NCBI RefSeq assembly: GCF_032397745.1
Contig: NZ_CP135921.1
Location: 1,178,001 to 1,242,000, forward strand
Direction of reading: 5' to 3'
DNA length: 64,000 bases
Source: Bradyrhizobium prioriisuperbiae
GTDB taxonomy: Bacteria > Pseudomonadota > Alphaproteobacteria > Rhizobiales > Xanthobacteraceae
Positions 60,863 to 64,000 of the stretch are shown here, in pieces; the stretch's first letter is position 1; each line of letters begins with the position of its first letter. The notes below the pieces were generated by a model, which saw only the letters and a list, made by a program, of their open reading frames with translations, was not told the origin of the DNA and did not search any database. The translations under genes and the position numbers were made by a program.

Positions 60863-62383
60863 ATGCGAAGCGTGAGCGAGTCGGCCGACCTTTTTAGGCA
60901 CGTAAGCGCCGATAAATCGGAATTCTATCGCCGCATCATGGACGTCTTTGCGGCGGCCAAACGGCAATACCGCTTGCAACTCAGACCCGACGAGGTTTTG
61001 GCCGAGGCAGAGTGGAGCGGCGCGCCCCCTCGAATAGAGGAAGTCAACGTGGCCCTCACTCAGCTTACCGTCTGGGGAAACCTAGAATCGCATCCCGATA
61101 CGGCGCGAGTTTCAAGTCTCAGCGACTTTTACCGCGCCCGCTTCCTCTACCGTCTCTCCCAGGGTGGAGAGGCCGTCGAGGCTGCGCTGACGCTCTTCGT
61201 ACAAACGCTGCAGCGGCGCGCCGAGCTGCAAACTGTCGCACTCGAGGACATCGCAAATCGCTTGCGAGCCCTGCAGACGCTTGCGGGCGAGCGGGAACCC
61301 GATGTCGCGAAAGTTCACGAAACGCTGCGCGACCTCGTGCGCGTATTCGAGGGGCTGGCGGAGAACGCGCAGGCCTTCATGGCGGGCGTCGCCCGCAGCA
61401 TCGAGCTGCAGCAGGCCGAGTCCAGCGCCGTATCGACTTACAAGCGGCAGCTGATAGATTATCTCGAACGTTTCATCGGCGACTTGGTGCGCCGCTCCGA
61501 TACAATCGCGGGCCACATCCTCGCCCTCGATCCACGTATCGACGTCTTGCTGCAGCAGGTCGCAGCGCGCGAGGCGCGCGACGCCGCCCCAGGAAACGAA
61601 ACCGATCGCGTCGAAGCACAAACGTCCCATTGGAACGCTTGGCGCGAACGTTGGAAAGGCCTCCATGGATGGTTTTTCCGCAGCGGCCACGAACCCTCTC
61701 AGGCCGAACTGTTGCGAGCGAGAGCAAGATCTGCGATCCCGCAACTCCTCGGTGCGATCGCCGCGCTCAACGAGCGCCGCAGCGGGCGCAGCGATCGATC
61801 GGCGGATTTCCGGATACTGGCCAACTGGTTCGTCGCCTGTCAAAACGACGGCGAGGCTCACCGCTTGGCACGCGCAGCCTTCGCGCTCAATCCTGCCCGA
61901 CATTTCGCGCTGAACATGGACGCCGACGCCGATCTGCCGGCAAGCACCCGCTGGGCCGATGCTCCACCACTGAAGATCCATCCTCGGCTGCGCGAATACG
62001 GCGAGGCGACGCCGCGCGGGCCGATGGCCAGGATCCGGGATCGCGCCGAAGCCCGCGCACGGCTGGCGCGGGAGTTGGCCGAGGAGTTTCTGCAGGTAGA
62101 GGCCGCGCGCCGGCGTCTCGCGACCGGCCATTCCATCCGACTTTCGGATCTGGGAGAGCTCGACGGACATGCCTTCGGTCTCTTTCTCGGACTACTCGGC
62201 GAAGCTCTGACGGAACAGACACATCCGGAAGCCGCTGTGTCCCGGCAGACGGGCGATGGCCTGCTCCACATCGACCTCACGCCTCTGGCGGCCGAAACCC
62301 GGGCAGAGATATCGACGCCGCACGGCATCTTTTCGGGTCGCGATCACCTCATCACAATTACGCCGACGCAGGACTTGCGCTGA
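60863..62383 (+). CDS. jetA: Wadjet type II protein JetA (TIGR02677/DUF2397), kleisin-like
   Basis: 506 aa. The opening RHVSADKSEFYRRIMDVFAA then YRLQLRPDEVLAEA and the block VNVALTQLTVWGNLESHPDT match the TIGR02677 family. It ends with HGIFSGRDHLITI. In Wadjet complexes JetA bridges the SMC heads and closes the ring that recognises small circular DNA. The ATG at 60863 follows a GAGG-containing site. Its TGA overlaps the jetB ATG. Confidence 0.88.
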   Translation: MRSVSESADLFRHVSADKSEFYRRIMDVFAAAKRQYRLQLRPDEVLAEAEWSGAPPRIEEVNVALTQLTVWGNLESHPDTARVSSLSDFYRARFLYRLSQGGEAVEAALTLFVQTLQRRAELQTVALEDIANRLRALQTLAGEREPDVAKVHETLRDLVRVFEGLAENAQAFMAGVARSIELQQAESSAVSTYKRQLIDYLERFIGDLVRRSDTIAGHILALDPRIDVLLQQVAAREARDAAPGNETDRVEAQTSHWNAWRERWKGLHGWFFRSGHEPSQAELLRARARSAIPQLLGAIAALNERRSGRSDRSADFRILANWFVACQNDGEAHRLARAAFALNPARHFALNMDADADLPASTRWADAPPLKIHPRLREYGEATPRGPMARIRDRAEARARLARELAEEFLQVEAARRRLATGHSIRLSDLGELDGHAFGLFLGLLGEALTEQTHPEAAVSRQTGDGLLHIDLTPLAAETRAEISTPHGIFSGRDHLITITPTQDLR

Positions 62384-63678
62384 TGTCCAGCGCCGAGGAT
62401 ACGCGAGGAAGCAGCAACATCGGCCAGGAGCAGCGCAAACATCAACGCGAGGAGTTCAGGACGGCGGTCCGCGCGCTCCTGATGACCCCGCTGATGACGC
62501 CGGCCCACGACGAATTCCCCTCGGTACGCCGGCAGGCCGACGTACTGCGTGCCTGGTTCTCCCGCGAAGCCGGGTGGCCTCTGCATATCGAACAGGAGGG
62601 GGCTCGTCTGTATAAGAGACCCGCCGAACTGTCCGCGACCACGCGCGGGCTACCCGACTACGACAGGCGCCGCTACGTCCTACTATGCCTCGCATGCGCC
62701 GCGCTCGAGCGTTCAGAATCGCAGATCACGTTGCGTCTGCTGGGCGAGAGGCTGCTGCAACTCGCTGCCGAGCCCGTTCTGACATCGCTTGGCTTCGCCT
62801 TCACGCTTGGCACGCAACATGAGCGTCGCGAACTTGTGGCGGTCTGCCGGACGCTGCTGGAGATCGGAGTGCTCCAACGCGTCGTCGGCGACGAAGAGGC
62901 GTTCGTGCAGACGCGAGGCGAGCAGGCCGACGCGCTCTACGACGTGCAGCGCCGGACGCTCGCCGGCCTGCTCGCCGCCGTGCGCGGTCCATCGACGTGG
63001 CGACCGGAGGATGCCCCCGAGACCCTCGAGGAACGCCTGAGCGCGCTGGTCGACGAGCACGTCGCGGATAGCGACGAGGGACGTCGCACCGCGCTTCGCC
63101 ACCAACTCGCGCGCCGCCTCCTCGACGATCCCGTGATCTACGTCGAGACGCTCGATGCCGAGGCTAGGGCATATTTCGTCAATCAACGCGGAGCCATGTC
63201 CGCACGTCTTTGCGAAGCCTCGGCTCTGACCGCGGAGCATCGGGCCGAAGGCCTGGCGCTTGTGGACGAGACTTGCTTGCTTACCGACGTCGCCATGCCG
63301 GCTGAAGGCACCGATGCCCATGCCACTCTGCTCGTCGCGGAATATCTCGCGGGTGCGCTCAAGCGACCCGATGCCCTCGACGCGGGCGCAAATCCGCATC
63401 GGATCGAGTTCTCCGAGCACGAAATCATCGCTTTTCTCCGCGATGCCAAGATCAGATACGGTCGATATTGGCGGAAATCCGCCCGCGAAGCCGGGGCGGA
63501 GCGCGAACTCGCCGACATCGCCATCGAACGGTTGGAAAAGCTTCAACTCGTTGTACGCGGCAGCGAGGGAATCCGACCGTTGCCAGCGATAGCCCGTTTC
63601 GGCCTCGGCGAGGCCGAAATCCGAGATCCTCCCGATGCACGGCGGGCGTCGATCGCCGAAGGGATCGGCCCGGCGTGA
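62383..63678 (+). CDS. jetB: Wadjet type II protein JetB (TIGR02678/DUF2398), KITE-like
   Basis: 431 aa. REEFRTAVRALLMTPLMTPA, then FPSVRRQADVLRAWFSREAG and LYKRPAELSATTRGLPDYDR are TIGR02678 patterns; LVDETCLLTDVAMPAEGTDA and FLRDAKIRYGRYWRKSAREA lie in the second half. It has two winged-helix-like regions and joins JetA and JetC. The ATG overlaps the jetA stop (TGATG). The frame is also open upstream inside jetA, which I read as shadow. Confidence 0.9.
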   Translation: MSSAEDTRGSSNIGQEQRKHQREEFRTAVRALLMTPLMTPAHDEFPSVRRQADVLRAWFSREAGWPLHIEQEGARLYKRPAELSATTRGLPDYDRRRYVLLCLACAALERSESQITLRLLGERLLQLAAEPVLTSLGFAFTLGTQHERRELVAVCRTLLEIGVLQRVVGDEEAFVQTRGEQADALYDVQRRTLAGLLAAVRGPSTWRPEDAPETLEERLSALVDEHVADSDEGRRTALRHQLARRLLDDPVIYVETLDAEARAYFVNQRGAMSARLCEASALTAEHRAEGLALVDETCLLTDVAMPAEGTDAHATLLVAEYLAGALKRPDALDAGANPHRIEFSEHEIIAFLRDAKIRYGRYWRKSAREAGAERELADIAIERLEKLQLVVRGSEGIRPLPAIARFGLGEAEIRDPPDARRASIAEGIGPA

Positions 63679-64000
63679 ACGAACGGCCCACCTCCTTTGC
63701 CGCGACCTCCGAACGACCGGCGCTGCCGATTCCGGTCCGGGATCGCTGGCAGCCCCTGCGCCTCGGGCTGGTAGAGATGTTCCAGTACGACAGCGAAGAA
63801 TTCTGGTTTCGCGACGGCCACCTGCTGCTACGCGGCAACAACGGTACCGGCAAATCGAAGGTGCTGTCGCTGACGCTTCCCTTTCTGTTCGATGGACAGC
63901 TAAAGCCCTCTCGCATCGAGCCCGACGGCGACAACGGCAAGAAGATGTCGTGGAATCTGCTGATGAATAGTTACGACCGCAGGGTCGGCTATTCCTGGAT
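63675..64000 (+). CDS. jetC: Wadjet type II SMC-like ATPase JetC (TIGR02680), partial
   Basis: First 108 codons; the gene runs off the right edge. The GTG at 63675 overlaps the jetB stop (GTGA). PVRDRWQPLRLGLVEMFQYD then FWFRDGHLLLRGNNGTGKSK contains the Walker A site GNNGTGKS near residue 58, as in SMC-type heads, and PFLFDGQLKPSRIEPDGDNG follows. The full protein should be about 1,300 aa with a long coiled coil, followed by jetD (TIGR02679/DUF2399), a topoisomerase-VI-like nuclease. Confidence 0.9.
   Translation, partial: MNERPTSFAATSERPALPIPVRDRWQPLRLGLVEMFQYDSEEFWFRDGHLLLRGNNGTGKSKVLSLTLPFLFDGQLKPSRIEPDGDNGKKMSWNLLMNSYDRRVGYSW

Noticed and set aside
61012..62382. Upstream extension of the jetB frame into jetA
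   Set aside because: The jetA frame carries family motifs over the whole stretch; jetB has a standard overlapping TGATG start at 62383.
1..64000. tRNA, rRNA or CRISPR arrays, insertion-sequence transposases
   Set aside because: None was recognised on either strand; no transposase motif was seen even next to the palindromic repeats.

Overview
This is high-GC chromosomal DNA that looks like a member of the Nitrobacteraceae/Bradyrhizobium-Rhodopseudomonas-Afipia group of Alphaproteobacteria. The reasons are the ispH-thrB(choline-kinase type)-rnhA block, Alphaproteobacteria-restricted cell-cycle genes (a DUF1013/TrcR protein, a DUF1465/RcdA-like protein, DUF1192), a cysteine-free L31, many solute-binding-protein transporters, and several dispersed palindromic repeats of the kind common in that group. 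The genus assignment is inference from gene content; no 16S or other marker is present.

Layout. 1-3560 (minus): a PotABCD-type polyamine/spermidine-like ABC importer, its last permease cut by the window edge. 4100-6692 (plus): a MotA/ExbB-like channel, a coiled-coil OmpA-domain partner and a GNAT acetyltransferase. 6744-18286: an ABC exporter, rpmE, small conserved alphaproteobacterial genes, a quinone oxidoreductase, a large membrane GGDEF-EAL protein, a split Ada alkylation-repair pair (adaA-adaB), YqgE, a DsbD-N-like protein and a peroxiredoxin. 18316-21636: rnhA, thrB, ispH and the TrcR-like regulator. 21807-28066: a methionine-type ABC importer with two tandem MetQ-like binding proteins, then an orphan sulfonate-type binding protein and an FAD/NAD(P)-binding protein. 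28299-38317: cold-shock gene, a run of small hypotheticals, PhnA-domain protein, DsbA-like protein, lipoprotein, two matched hairpin repeats, prpE, a methyltransferase, a TPR protein and a cation/proton antiporter. 38339-49700: an ECF sigma factor with TPR tail plus its DGPF/YciI partner, an MFS transporter, a Bug-type binding protein, and a TRAP transporter operon (dctP, fused dctQM, hydroxyacid dehydrogenase) facing a FadR-type regulator, then a luciferase-like oxidoreductase.

The accessory part is 49.8-64 kb. It starts with a quorum-sensing locus: a luxI-type AHL synthase gene whose end overlaps a cytochrome P450 gene, divergent from a luxR-type regulator; a PAS protein and two one-helix peptides follow the P450. 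Next to it is a decayed polysaccharide region (GNAT protein, broken family-2 glycosyltransferase, epimerase remnant fused to a membrane-protein tail). Then comes an IclR-MFS-flavin monooxygenase catabolic module. After an AT-rich spacer the window ends inside a four-gene type II Wadjet (JetABCD, SMC-like) anti-plasmid defence operon: jetA, jetB and the first 108 codons of jetC are present.

The two most interesting systems are the AHL synthase/P450 overlap, which suggests a co-translated signal-making or signal-modifying pair, and the truncated Wadjet operon. The most unusual non-coding structure is a pair of hairpins at 31.3-31.5 kb that share ends, loop size and bulge position while their stems differ in sequence.
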